In this document: positions 14,294 to 27,551 of the stretch, in pieces
Position numbering within the stretch: the first letter of the stretch is position 1
Layout of the letters: each line of letters opens with the position of its first letter
Assembly (NCBI GenBank): GCA_012295275.1
Contig: CM022665.1
Coordinates: 41,503,652 to 41,567,651, forward strand
Direction of reading: 5' to 3'
DNA length: 64,000 nt
Origin: Chrysomallon squamiferum
Taxonomy: Eukaryota; Mollusca; Gastropoda; Neomphalida; Peltospiridae
Notes under the pieces: model-generated
Databases searched by the model: none
Seen by the model: only the letters and a program-made list of their open reading frames with translations
Told to the model about the DNA's origin: nothing
Program-made: the position numbers and the translations under genes

Positions 14294-14676
14294 AGAAATG
14301 TGTCTGGAGTTGCTTTGTACGTAACTTTGCAAAGTGGGAAGAAATGTCGACACAAAGAAAAAAATAAAATTATATTTTAAACATAACGTTATATGTATGA
14401 CGAAACATTTATCTAAGGTTGGAGTGATTTAAAAAAAAAAAAAAAAAATAATATTAACAAAAATAAAATAAATATAGCTACTGTAAGTAAAGATGAGATG
14501 GGCATCAGCATTATCAACACCGTCAGATCAATAAGTATGTACTGTATGTGTGAAGATGTATGTATACGTATTTACCTATGTACTGAGGTCCTCTGTTGTT
14601 TGAAAAGCTGCATGATAGTACAGAGATGTTAGGAGATATTCAGATATTTTTGTGACTTTATATGCATTTTCTGTTC

Positions 14677-14678
<2 letters not shown>

Positions 14679-14733
<55 letters not shown>
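14679..14733. repeat. (AAT)n microsatellite
   Basis: Pure AAT run; (TG)n follows at about 14779-14810 and (TA)n at about 14867-14894. Confidence 0.9.
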
Positions 14734-15711
14734 GCCAGTTGCCACCGGTTAGTGGGTACTTTTGATGTCGACGATTATATGCTTTGTGTGTGTGTGTGTG
14801 TGTGTGTGAGTGTCTGTCTGTCTGTGTGTATTTATGTATGAATGTGCGTGTGTTTGTGTTTGTGGGGTATATATATATATATATATATATATAATATGTA
14901 TTAATATATGCATGTATGTACATGTACATGTACATATCAAGTGTAAATGCATGTATCTATGTATGCCTGTATCTATGGATATATTATGCATATATTTCTT
15001 CAGTGCTTTTATGTATTTTGTTTTCGTGTGTTCAAGGCAATGGTGTGGACAACTGTGTTGGCTTCTCCTGTCCAAAAATTATCTCAAATTAACATCTGCC
15101 AACAGTTCAGATAAAAAAATAAATCAATTTACTCATCCAGTTGAATTTTTTTTTTTTTTTTTTTAAATGTCAGATTTTTTTTTTTTTTTTTTTTATTATT
15201 ATTATTATTTATGATACTGTAATTTAAATTTATTAGCTTTGGTTACAACATCCTGAGTTACAAACTGTAAATAACCATGGTTACGCGTCTGCGTAATCAT
15301 ATCAAATTTTCTTCGCTTACGGTCAGGAGCAGAAATCACGTCAGAATAAAATCAGATTCTGCAAGGCCATCCATCCACGTATCAAATTGAAATCTGTCAT
15401 GAGCTGGCTAAAAATCATATGAGTTAATATAATAGCAGAAATAAATTCATGCAACATAAATCAAACCAAACTCTACGTTATTACATCCTCAGACAAAGGA
15501 TACGTTTATTTCTTCAAGCTGCAAAGAAACGATTTTAAGGAACTTTTTTTTATTTATTTTTTATTTTTTTTTTTTTCAGAACTGGACGTGTTGTTTCTTT
15601 TTCAATCCCGTACATATGGAAACTGCGCATCCATGAAATGATGGACGATTTAATTTGCGCCATGAGCCAACTATATTTGTTAATTTTATAGTAATCTGTG
15701 CAGTGATGTCA

Positions 15712-15713
<2 letters not shown>

Positions 15714-15750
<37 letters not shown>
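15714..15750. repeat. (CA)n microsatellite
   Basis: Pure CA run ending in TATATATA. Confidence 0.9.
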
Positions 15751-15758
<8 letters not shown>

Positions 15759-16035
15759 CACAGCTGTTCATAAAGTTCATATATCTGCTAATATCTCTAT
15801 TAACACCTTCTACTGAGGACAGACCACACGACATTCATTACAAAATGAATTTAATTTTTGCCTTAGTGACATTACAGATGACGATGATGATGATGTCGTT
15901 GTCCCGATGCACAACCTTCAGTTTTGAACGTAGATTATCGAACAGTTTGTTTAAAATATTCATATTATTAAAACCTTCATTCCTCATTAGATTTTTATTA
16001 TTTCCATTAGGGAAGGAAAATGTATTACTTGAAAG

Positions 16036-16160
<125 letters not shown>

Positions 16161-16570
16161 GAAAGAATAAAAAAATCAAGATTTATTTATCTTTACGACG
16201 TTTTCAAACAAAATGAAATTGGTTTTTATGTGGTTTCATAAATGAATACGTTCCTTGTCAATATATATATATATATATCAAACGTTTTGGAGCTGTAAAA
16301 AATAATTTCTAAGAGATTTAATAATTATCGCTCAGACTAAGGGTAACAAATTTTAAAGTAATATTTAGATTTCATAAATTTCATTTCGTGTGTTTATATA
16401 TTACATTTTATATTTATTATTAGTATTTCAAATTCATCAGTATCATCAACCTCGTCGTCATCATCATCATCCTCATCATAAATATCATCATCTTCATCGT
16501 CGCCGTCGTCATCATGGTTATTATCATCATTGTCATCATTGTCATTATCATGATCATCAGTTCATTGTTG

Positions 16571-16574
<4 letters not shown>

Positions 16575-16637
<63 letters not shown>
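16575..16637. repeat. (TTA)n microsatellite
   Basis: Pure TTA run preceded by a diffuse TCA/TCG-rich trinucleotide zone from about 16440. Confidence 0.9.
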
Positions 16638-17214
16638 CATCATTTTTATTATTATATAGCTCTAACTGTAATTATTATTCTATTCCAAATAACGAAGCTT
16701 GGTGAGCAAGCGTATTTGAGGAAGTAAAAATGTGATTTTTTTTAAAAATAGATGTGTTGATGGAACAGTTAAAGTTGCTTCACCACACTCAAACGTATTC
16801 ATAAACTGAACCAAAAAATTTAAAATAAAATGAAAGTGTGACGGGATCAGGCAGAAATGATAGAATCACTGCCCCGAATAAAATTTTGTTCTCTTTTTCG
16901 TATTTAAAATCAGGTTTCAATCATTTATATTTTTCGAAAAATATGTAATTTTACTGACTATTTTTGCATCTTTCGAGGGGGCCATGAACTGTCCTTGGTG
17001 TTAATCGATAAAAAGTTAAATTTCTGAAATTAGAATTTCACTTAAACTGTTGGTTTAAATTCATAACAAAAACATTTTATTATCAAGGTCTATAAACAAG
17101 GAATGTAATTTAACATGCGCCAAGCTGTCAAGAGTTTAACTGAACCAGCTAAAAACAAAAACTTTTGTAATTCTTTTTTTTTATCTCCCATGTCGTTTAT
17201 AATAATATTAATAC

Positions 17215-17261
<47 letters not shown>

Positions 17262-17480
17262 TAATAAAGTTTTAACATAAAGAGATATTGTAAATTAGTT
17301 AAGCTAAATATTAAAACAAAATGTCAGAACACGATGAAATAACAATTAACATTTCAGTTCTGACTTCTGAAAATATGACTTTTTTTTATGTGATAATTAG
17401 CCAAATGAATTTTGTGTTCTTTAAAATCGTTACAATATTGAGTTCCCTAAAATGTTGCTAATAATAGTTTAAAATATTAA
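17262..17480. repeat. Dispersed repeat, copy 1 (diverged)
   Basis: This stretch aligns by eye with 19213-19405. Shared words include AAAGTTTTAACATAA, ATATTGTAAAT, AACATTTC, CTTCTGAAAA, ATAATTAGCC, AATGTTGCTAATA and AAAATATTAAA. Frame-breaking substitutions and indels are present here. The element is probably an old transposon-derived fragment of unidentified family. Confidence 0.6.
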
Positions 17481-17524
17481 ACTGCATGTAATACAGGCCT
17501 TCCGCGGTTTGTGTACATTACGTC

Positions 17525-17526
<2 letters not shown>

Positions 17527-17555
<29 letters not shown>

Positions 17556-17562
17556 TGTATGC
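17527..17562. repeat. (TATG)n tetranucleotide repeat
   Basis: About nine TATG units, then degenerate ATG-rich tetranucleotides to about 17670. Confidence 0.85.
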
Positions 17563-18426
17563 ATGTAATATGTTTGTGTGTATGAATTTATGTATGAATG
17601 TATCTATGCATGCATGTACGTGTGTATGTATAAATGTATGGATGTTTGGATGAATGGATGGATGTATATAATATCTTTCTTTAGTTGTGTCTTTTATAAT
17701 TTTTAAATTAGGCTATATTATATCTTTCCTGTATTTTGCATATATATATAGACATAGTATATCTTTTTAAACAGTATAAACTAACTGAAAAATAGACAGA
17801 AAGATAAAAAGTTAATTCTTAAAAATTATCAGACTTTTAATAAAAAAACAAAATATGGATTCAAATTCATTTTAGAAGACAAATAAAACAGTAATCTCGG
17901 TTCACCAGCTATTTTATTTTTATTATTATTTTTTTTAAGTTATCTGAATTCAGCCACATAATTTTAGACACACACGCACACACACACACACACACAATAA
18001 ATGCCTGTTTAAAAGAAAGTTATAATTGAAGATCTCTCTCTTTCTCTCACTCTGTTAAAATATTTAAAACAAACACAAGATAAACATTGTGATATTTTTA
18101 TTGTTTTTACAAATGTTATACTGATATTTGAAAATACTCTCAAGAAAAACGATATAGATGTAAAGCACGATGCACCAAACCATGCAGAAGGGAGAGACAT
18201 AACAATAACAAAATAATCTTTTTTCGTACATTTCCGATGTTACGAAAATTACCGAATCATTCCGAAACAGTAACGGCCATTTTATTAGTAATTCTATGAA
18301 AACAACTTCTGACTACTTTCTTCTTTGTGATAGACATTATCGAGAAGAAAATTTCTGCTATTAAAATAAGACAATGTTAAATTATGTATTTTTAAAAATT
18401 AATTACTCTTTTAAAGAAATGAGATA

Positions 18427-18427
<1 letters not shown>

Positions 18428-18492
<65 letters not shown>
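18428..18492. repeat. (AAT)n microsatellite
   Basis: About 21 pure AAT units. Confidence 0.9.
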
Positions 18493-18494
<2 letters not shown>

Positions 18495-18772
18495 TAATAA
18501 CAGCAACATATAGTAAAAAGTAAATTGATAAAAATAATCATAAGATAGACATTCACAAATATCAAAAGACATTAAACCAAAGATTATTTTCGATAATTTT
18601 TCTTGAGTCATTAAAGGCACTTTTAGCAAGATACAGAGGTAGCTTGTCTGCCTGTGTGTGAATATGCATATACGTTTTAATTACGAGGTAATTTGCTCGG
18701 ATTACGTTGCTGAAAACCAAGTTATTTTAAAATGGACAGTTGTAATAGTATTGATACAATATTAAAACTGGC

Positions 18773-18803
<31 letters not shown>

Positions 18804-19212
18804 TAATTATTTTAAATAGCAAATTATTTAGCACAGCTAGGTTGCTGTGTTAGAAAATTATCATCGCAAGTACACACGCATACAGACACGCACCAACTCT
18901 GATATATAAGCATACTCTCATACGCCGTGCTGGGACTAAATTTTAACATAGCTTTTACGTTTCCCTCCCACCGATGCGTCTTTTAATAAATAACGTACAA
19001 TGACAAAGATATTCTGGAAAATTCGTTCAAGTTTTCTGTTTTGAAATAACTGTGATATGTTCAACTAAACTGAAACTAGCAAAGGAATACAAAATAAATA
19101 TTAATAAGGAAGGACTGAAATGATTAAATGTTAGTTATACACCAGTTTTAGTGTAATACATAAGAAACAGTTTGTTAATTTCCTACAAGGCTACACTGTA
19201 ATGTAATACAAA

Positions 19213-19534
19213 TAAAGTTTTAACATAAGATATATTGTAAATCAGCTAAATGTTAAAAGCAACAGTATTAGAAGAAGATGAAACAAACATTTCGACTTCA
19301 GCTTCTGAAAACATGGCTTTTGCGATAATAATTAGCCCAGAAGGATTGTTGTATACATTTAGTTCTCATAATGTTGCTAATATATTTGAAAATATTAAAA
19401 CAGTACACTTCTACGGTGATTTTACACATGCCGCTATTTTTCTCTCTTTCTACAGACATTATTACGTCTTACACAGAAACAAACGAGAAAACGAAAGGGG
19501 AACAAATTATATAAACCTACTAATAAACATATAA
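19213..19534 (+). other. Dispersed repeat, copy 2, with a 94-codon open frame
   Basis: The left part (19213-19405) matches copy 1 at 17262-17480. Unlike that copy, this one is open from ATG 19250 to a stop at 19534. The frame has ordinary composition rather than repeat-like composition, and includes a stretch reading FYGDFTHAAIF. That faintly recalls the DGTF-type motif of MULE/FLYWCH transposases, but the resemblance is too weak to call. No splice signals or neighbours support a host gene. Most likely it is a transposon relic whose frame is open by chance or by recency. Confidence 0.4.
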
Positions 19535-20282
19535 ACTGTTCAATCATTTATTAAGACATAATAATAGTGGAAAATTAATGTAAATGAATATGAAATGTAT
19601 TTAAATTACATTATATAGTACTGCTACAGGTAGCCTGAGTTTTGTTTTGACGATAGTGAACGAGTTTAATAGCTCACTTCGTTAAAGTAAAATAAACTCA
19701 GGCTATAACTATAAAAATACTTTGATGCCATCAGCTAACTGAAAACAATTTTGAGACCAGATTTAAAAGTACGGGGTATTAAATAACCAGGATTAAGGAA
19801 ATATAAGTTTCATTCTAAAGACAACCCTTAAAAAAAAAAAAAAAAAAAAAAAAAAATTATGACACACTGTTATCGTATAGAGTTACCGTAAAAAAGAAGG
19901 GGAATATTTAAACTTATATTCATATAAGACCAATGCCCCTTTCGTTTCTTTAAAGAAAAAAAAAAAAAAAAAATTAAAATATATATATAAAATATATTTA
20001 GACTTATATACATCTGCAATTACACCCGTTTCAAATGAAAAAAAAAAAAAACATACAAATACAGAAACTGGATTTTACAAACAAAAATAACAACATGGAT
20101 TTATCAACACTAATAGAAAGAATATATAACATAATAAGGCACGTGCTAATGAAAATGGAATATATACAGGCGCCATCTGTTAAAACGAAGTACCAGTGAT
20201 GAGAAAAAAAAAAAAAAAAAAATGTAGTTAGACATGTGTCGAAAAGACTGGGCAGATAGGTTAAATATATCGTGTGCGTTCT

Positions 20283-20284
<2 letters not shown>

Positions 20285-20315
<31 letters not shown>

Positions 20316-20332
20316 TATTATTATTATTATTA
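20285..20332. repeat. (ATC)n-(ATT)n microsatellite
   Basis: ATC units passing into ATT units and a T run. Confidence 0.85.
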
Positions 20333-20527
20333 TTTTTTTTTAAACTTATTTTGTTCTTTCTGTCACTGATATGGCCACAGTCGGGATAAGGATACCGTAT
20401 CCAGGGTGGGCGTGTTTGAACCATTTAGCTATGAACATAAATATTATGTACTTTAACACATTTCGTATCGTGTCATATCGAATATCAATTTTCATGTATG
20501 ATAGACGATAATAACAGTAGAAATAAC

Positions 20528-20569
<42 letters not shown>

Positions 20570-20573
20570 TAAT
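20528..20573. repeat. (AAT)n microsatellite
   Basis: Nearly pure AAT run with one AAC unit. Confidence 0.9.
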
Positions 20574-21099
20574 ATTTCAATCACAAACACTTCGGATTAA
20601 TAAAATAAATCCGAAGTTAAAATACAATACGATATTTTAAAACATTACAGGGAAAAGTTCCTCTTTTTTTTTGACGCTGTTAGTTAATCTGTTATTAAAA
20701 AAAAAATAAAATAAATAAACGTACCAATCAAATATATAAGTTTATATTAATCTATTCGTAACAGCAGCAACACATTTTTCACCTAATATTAAGAAAAAAA
20801 AAAAATAAAAAAAAAAAATCCCTGTTATAATTTAATATTGTGATAAAATAATATGCATTTCTGCTTTTTAACACTGCTGGAAAAACTGGGAGTCATTGTT
20901 GATACAATCTGTTCTCATTAAAGCTATTGGAAAGAATAAAGAATGTTTTATTTAAATAACAGTTATCATGATGTAACAAAATGTATAATAACATTTATAG
21001 AAATAAGAAATTTAGAATTCGAAGTCTTATTATTATTATTATTATTACTCTCGTCATAATGATCATTTTTATCATTATCGTTTTCATCATTATTAATTC

Positions 21100-21134
<35 letters not shown>

Positions 21135-21324
21135 GTAGTAGTAGTAGTAGTATTGTTGTTGTCGTTGTTGTAGATAAGGAACCGACGCGACCAAAGTAGC
21201 ACTAGATTAAGTAAATATGATTTTTGTTCCTTTTATTTTTTAAATAAATGTTTTGTTCATTTTAAAAATAGTGTTTTTCTTATAAACTGTAAAGAGGTCA
21301 TAAATCCTTCAATTTCAGTGGTAC

Positions 21325-21355
<31 letters not shown>

Positions 21356-22493
21356 GGTATAAATGAATTTATTATTTATCTTTATAATTTATATTAAAGT
21401 ATAAGTTGGCTTAAAAAAGCGGCCATTTCAGAATACCAGATTATATTTTCTGACCTTGTTTCATTATATTTATTACTTATAAATTCAGTATTATTCATTA
21501 TTCAAGACTTATTTTAAAATAAGACGCTAATATTTAAGGATTTATGACATTAAGATTAAGCACTATTACTGCATAGCTAAAAAAAAAAAAAAAAAAAAAA
21601 AAAATCCAGTACGTTCGATAATACATGTAATGATTAAATAACAGAAAGGGGAGGTAAATATAGGACGCACTTTATAGCACGGTTAGCATTGTACAAGTTA
21701 TGATAATAATCTCATAAAATAGCACTTAAAAACTCTAACATTACACACACGATACAGCACACTAATAATAGCTCATACTACAGTATAGTTCAAACGAATT
21801 TTCAGACGTGGACCGAGTCCCATAAATATTATAAACAAGAGTACAGTTTTGCTCCAGTGTCAGTAGGCACAAAATGAGTAGCACTTCCGATTAACGACAG
21901 CGATGGACGAACAATCCCGTCAACTCTCACGGAAGGCGACGGAACCAGTCGATTCGTCGTCAACTTCTATTAGATAATTACGCACAGGAAGACGATCGGA
22001 ACGGACCTTGATTCGTTGTTGTTATTGTTGTTTTTTTTTTTTTTTTTTTTTTTGAGAGTATCCTTCAGTATATACGAAAAAAATATATATGTATATATAT
22101 TTATATGAACAGTTCGATGTGATACTTTTAATGCATTAAAGTCAGTGTTTGTTTTTTCAGCATTAAACCACATTCTTGCATAAAACCGCTACAAATTGTC
22201 CGATATGATTTCATTACAGTCACCGGTGAAATGTCAATCACTCGGTAGATAATGGCTACACGTAGGTCAATAAATACTGTCCTTGAATTGTTTAGATTTT
22301 TGCAATCTTTTAAGTCCAAATCATGATGAAGAAAAAAAGATTTTATATATATATATATATATATATATGTTGTACTTTGTCTTTCAACAATCTTCTAAGA
22401 AAAACGATAGATGTTAAAATCAACACAAAAATCTTATTTTGCGCAGTAATTCCTAAAACACAAGCTGTTTTACCCGAACACGTTATGAGAACA

Positions 22494-22494
<1 letters not shown>

Positions 22495-22555
<61 letters not shown>

Positions 22556-22566
22556 TAATAATAATA
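22495..22566. repeat. (AAT)n microsatellite just 3' of the bZIP stop codon
   Basis: About 24 AAT units lie 20-90 nt beyond the bZIP stop (gene on minus strand), so the transcript's 3' UTR would carry an (AUU)n tract. Confidence 0.9.
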
Positions 22567-22585
22567 ACAAGTCGTTTTCTTTTCC

Positions 22586-23354
22586 TCAGATCCTGTTGTA
22601 CAACATGTAATGAAGTTTGGCAGTCTCGTTTTTCAGAATTGCAACTTGAGCTCTCAGTTTGAGATTTTCCTGTTCTAGAAACGCGGCTCTCATGGCTATT
22701 TCTTCTTCTTTTTGCCTTCGAGAATCTCTAGACCTCTTGGCGGCCTCGTTGTTTTTGCGCCTCCTTTCCCAGTAAGCCGTGTCCTTGCTCATCTCGGGCA
22801 CCGGAGTCGTCCGTTTCGGATCGTTTTCGATAATATCCCGATTCTCGGCTCTTCTTTTCCTCTGAAGCAGATGCGACGTCAACGGCGTGAGCGCCAACGG
22901 CGGCATTGCGGCTGGGGAGTCGTACATGGACGAAACGGCTCCCATCTGCGAAGACATCCCGGCTTGCCCCGCGCTCATGGCGCCTGCAAGGACAGGGTTG
23001 CCGTACATGGCGAATGGATCCATGGGATACATTTTGAAAGGCCTGGTCATCGGCATTTTGTCGCTTTTCACCGAGCCGTCGTCGTCAGAGAGAGACAGCC
23101 GATGTTCGCTCATATGAGACGAGGGTATTGGTCCGGTAACCGGTTTCACGCGACTTTCTCTTTCTTCGTGCTCCTGAGCCTCCGTCTGAACATATACTGG
23201 AGACGGAACCGGTGGACGCCCTTCCAGAGTCACTGCTTCCACTGATCACACACATGGGATCTTGGCCCGGCTCTGTCTTTGTTGGTACACCTCCCAACGG
23301 CTTGATGGGGACAGGCCCGATAGGTTTGCTAAGGTCCAGGGCAATATCTGCCAT
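22586..23354 (-). CDS. PAR/CES-2-type bZIP transcription factor, terminal exon, with a +1 frame break
   Basis: Sequence-specific nuclear transcription factor related to HLF/TEF/DBP, E4BP4 and nematode CES-2. The C-terminus shows a complete b[13 protein letters not shown] leads into the basic motif [13 protein letters not shown], followed by a leucine zipper ([13 protein letters not shown] and onwards), ending eight residues past the zipper. The exon opens at a 3' splice site (CTGTAG, exon from 23364). ATG 23354 begins [11 protein letters not shown], so upstream exons are 5' UTR or absent from view. The N-terminal frame runs from 23354 to a stop at 23085. The C-terminal bZIP frame is open only from 23242, with TGA immediately before it. 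The two frames overlap for about 155 nt and differ by +1. No plausible intron bridges them; the only GT..AG of correct phase is 13 nt. The likeliest cause is a one-base assembly or sequencing error; a real frameshift or pseudogenisation is possible. The family assignment is firm, the orthologue is not. Confidence 0.85.
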
Positions 23355-23368
23355 CTTGAAGAACCTAC
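23355..23368 (-). other. 3' splice site and short 5' leader of the bZIP exon
   Basis: On the minus strand a T-rich tract ends in CTGTAG, followed by a 10-nt leader and ATG. At least one non-coding 5' exon must therefore lie to the right, but it could not be located. Confidence 0.6.
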
Positions 23369-23709
23369 AGCAATTTAAAAAAATAATAATAAAATAAATA
23401 ATAATAATAATAATAGTAAAATACATACATAAGTTAATAAATAGAAAATGAAATGCTAGTGTGTGCGAATTTGTGTGTGTGTGTGCATATATATATATTT
23501 GTCAAGAAATTTATTTATTTAAAAATAATTAAGTCTACTTCTTACATCTGTAAAAATAAACAAATAAAAATAATAATAATATACATTAGAAAGGAAACAA
23601 AAGAAAAAGATATGAGACCAGTATTAAACTCCAGTGCGCAGACATTTTATAATCTTTAAACAGAAACATTTTTATAATAAGATTAGATCACTTTAAAGTG
23701 AAGCATAAG

Positions 23710-23746
<37 letters not shown>

Positions 23747-24366
23747 CATCATTACTTTCCAGATACAGAATCGGCGCTATCTCTTATTTTTAATATGTGA
23801 TTTGAAAGAATACTATACACAGTAGCTATTTTTAAGTTTCACTTATCGTAGCTGTATCATATATAATATTCCGTAAATTTTAAAAATCAGGGTGATTAAT
23901 ATAGACATCAGTATACAAGGAAATGAAACGAAAGTATATGCATTGGTAAAACATGTTATAGTTGCCAGTTTCAACTGTCAACATCAAGAAACGAAAAAAA
24001 AAATGTCATTTTATAAATATCATCTGTTCAGTTATTAATATTTTTTTTTAATTTTTCATTTCAGTTGAAACATTATTGATGCTTAATTATATAAAATGAA
24101 AGACAGAGAAATAAATTTATATATATAATTTTTCTATTATAAATGTAATTATAAAAATAAAATAAAATTAAAATTAAAATAAAATAAAATAAAATAATCA
24201 AGTTTAGAAATAAAATTTAAAAAAAAATAAAATTCAGTTTAGAAATGAAATATTTCATAAATGCAATACACAAATTTCAAAGAGCAAAAATTAAATTATA
24301 TAAAAAAAGAAAAAAAGAATGAACCTACTTCAACTTTGTCCAGTTTTAAAAAGCACCCTTTGATAC

Positions 24367-24399
<33 letters not shown>

Positions 24400-24774
24400 C
24401 AGATATATATATATATTCCTTTTCGGTAAATCTGAAAACCAAAACAAATCCGCTGCACGTCCACACGCACGCACACACACTGCTATATTTAACACGTAAG
24501 AGAGTAGAACAGTTCTAAATACACCTTCCAGCTGACTGGCTGGCTAGCTGAGGACTAGCTGACCAGCCGATGACCAGTGCTTATAGCGTGTTTATGAACA
24601 GTGAACTCCGGCTGACCTCCTTGCACAATAACTGCGTAAAGCTTCGGTGACGCACTGGCTGCTGAGTGGCTGTTTTGCGTTTTTCTTCAGCCAACGATTA
24701 TCCGTATCCAGCGGAACATCTCCTCCGAAAACCACCGCAAATCTGGCTTTTTCATATCATATTGTGTAATAAGA

Positions 24775-24810
<36 letters not shown>

Positions 24811-26018
24811 AAGAAAGAAAAGAAAAAAGAAAGAGAGAAAGAATGAAAGAACGAAAGAAAAACAAACTCCGAAAAACGTAGTTCTATTTATGCCAAAATA
24901 AGCAAATTATAATGCCAGAAAGACGTATCGCTAATATACACAAACGGACAACAACAAAAAAAACGAAAATAATCATGAAGGGTTTAGGTCGCAAGGGAAA
25001 TCGGGAAGAAGGTCGAAATGACCTGGCGACGGCGCAATACGCTATAGCCAGACTGGTCATGCTGGGTAATATTGGTCAATATCGCACGCCGCGCTGCCGG
25101 CCAGGTCACGACACCGCTGCCCATCACGTCGTTTGACATATACTTAATAAGAACAGCTATTGCGGCCGCCAAATGACCACGGAGTCCATGTTGCATGTTC
25201 TTATGGACGTTTAAATGGGCGCCGTGCTTTCAGTATGTCATTTGTTAACTGAGTAGGACATGGCAAAGAGTTCAAGCCATTTCACCAGGTTAACTGTTCG
25301 GCTTACCTTAACAGTTTGCTGATATACGATTCTCTGCAGATAATATATAGTCATAATGTTGTTCTTTGTAATTTACCCCCTCTGAGTGTGTGTCTGTACA
25401 CAGATTGTAATGACTCCTTAAATTGATAAATTATGGATGATGGTTGATCAGTGCACATAATTTAACATTCATTTCAAACACCACGTTAATTTTTAAAAAA
25501 AAATTTTTTTATAAAGTATCTGCTGTTTTGTGTTTATTTGTGAATGGGGGAAAAAACCCAACAAACCCCCCCCGAAAAACCAACAACCCCACCCCCCTTC
25601 CAACAATACCGCCTTCGTTTTGAAGGCGTCCTCTACTCATAGACGCAGACTTTTTTTCAAATATACAGACTAGCCAAAGATGCAACCTTGGTAACTAAAT
25701 CCATATTAAACTGCTCTTTGTAAGTTGTATGAGCAAACAACAGGAACAATGCCGGAATGCAAATTTAATTACGAAATAAAATAGATGTGGAATTCAGACT
25801 CTCTGTTTTTTCATCTTATTTATATGGTTATGCTGTAAAAGTCCCAACTTTCTTTTCATGTTTTCGCTTAAACATCCCTCGACCTGGTCAGAGCATCCGC
25901 TGTTTCTAAAAGATGCTATAAATGTTTTGAAGTCCGATAGCGACTAGCAAAAGGTTAAAGCTTGCGAAGTTTCTTTTCGCTCGGTATGACATAAACGTGC
26001 CATTACCAACCGGACGGG

Positions 26019-26037
26019 TCAGAGGTCTGACCTCTGA
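26019..26037. promoter_or_regulatory. Perfect 19-bp palindrome with AGGTC/GACCT cores
   Basis: TCAGAGGTCTGACCTCTGA has 9-bp arms around a single central T. AGGTC half-sites are typical of nuclear-receptor elements, but the spacing is tighter than the usual inverted repeat with a 1-nt spacer. It lies upstream of the bZIP coding exon relative to its transcription. Function is unknown. Confidence 0.3.
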
Positions 26038-26165
26038 TGGCCAGATTCGATAAACATGGAACCGTGATTAAGTTAGTTAGGTTTACATTTGGAAGTCTCG
26101 TCTGCGGTTAGGTCAAATTTCATGGTGTCTATTTTTGTGAACCTTTTGATGTTGCAGTAATAATA

Positions 26166-26400
26166 GTGGTGGTGGTGGTGGTGGTGGTGGTAATAGTAGT
26201 AGCAGGAGTAGTAGTAGTAGTAGTAATAGTAGAAGATGTTGTCCTTGTTGTACTACTAGTAGTAGTAATTATTTTTGTTGCTGTTGTAATAGTAATTGTA
26301 GTAGTAGTAGTCGTTGTAGATACAGTAGAATTAACAGCAGCAAAAGCTGTAGCATAAACAAAGGTAATAGTAGTAGTACTACCAATAGTAAACTGGTGAT
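26166..26400. repeat. Imperfect (GTG)n/(GTA)n trinucleotide repeat
   Basis: A diverged trinucleotide field. The valine-rich open frame across it is an artefact. Confidence 0.85.
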
Positions 26401-26478
26401 AGTAATTGTACTAGTAAATTGTAAAAATAGTAGTGGATAATAAAAAATAAATAAGTAAATAAATTAATTAATTAATAA

Positions 26479-26479
<1 letters not shown>

Positions 26480-26547
<68 letters not shown>

Positions 26548-26548
26548 G
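26480..26548. repeat. (AAT)n microsatellite
   Basis: About 23 pure AAT units. Confidence 0.9.
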
Positions 26549-27514
26549 CATACTAGAAATACTGGTATACTAAAATAAATAAAATAACTACTTCTATTTT
26601 ATTGTATCGGATTTTCAGTTAAATGTAAAGATATATTAAACGTACGTTAGTGATGAATAACGGTGCAATATTCTTTATGCATCAAGTCTGCAAGTCGGAA
26701 CTTGCCCAACGATAACTTTACAATTCTTCATTTGTCTGCCTATTCTATTATGGAAAACTATTATGAAGTTGATCTTTCATCTTAACAAATTTCAAGTGCT
26801 TCGCAAGGTCATGTCTCAGCAATACATTAATTATGACTTGACCACCAGATGACCCCATATTAGTTCTGGCGTAACGTGCGCAACTATGTATAAGCTTGCC
26901 GCACACCGACACCAAGAATATCGTCTGCAGCCGAAGGGTTTACCAGTCGAGTCATCCGGGTTACTCGTTTTTACAAAATGCTCGATAGTCGTGATTATTG
27001 ACAAACGAATGAGTAAACAAGATTACTTTTGATTACAACTGTAATAAAAACATGAGTTCTAATTACATTTTATATCTGAATACCAAATTCTTTTTTTTTT
27101 CTTCTGCATGTTTCTTCTTCTTTTCTTGAATGTGTGATTGTGCATAAATGCTGTACTCAAATTTCAGTAGTAGAAAATGCTTCAAGAAACCAAGTCAAAC
27201 TCGTTTAAATCGAACTCAAACTCATTTTAAATCAAGAATAAATATTCGTAAAGTTCTTTTTGTAAATTTCTTTTAGACAAGTGAATATATACGTTTAAAC
27301 TCTATTTTTCAATATTCTCCATCTTAGACTGTATCATTTTATCAGAAGTAATTATTTTAAAAGAATCATGATCAGTTGCTATTTCTTTCCACAATCGCTA
27401 TTAATTTGTACTGTTAAAGGTACCATTATTGAAACCCCTGAAATATGCATTGCATCTATTGGCTTTATGCATTCAGTATTTATTGTTGTGTTGTTGTTGT
27501 TGTTGTGGTTGTTG

Positions 27515-27551
<37 letters not shown>

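Noticed and set aside
22712-23245. 177-codon open frame on the plus strand over the bZIP exon
   Set aside because: It is antisense to the clearly conserved bZIP coding sequence and has no domain or splice support; it is a shadow of a GC-richer exon.
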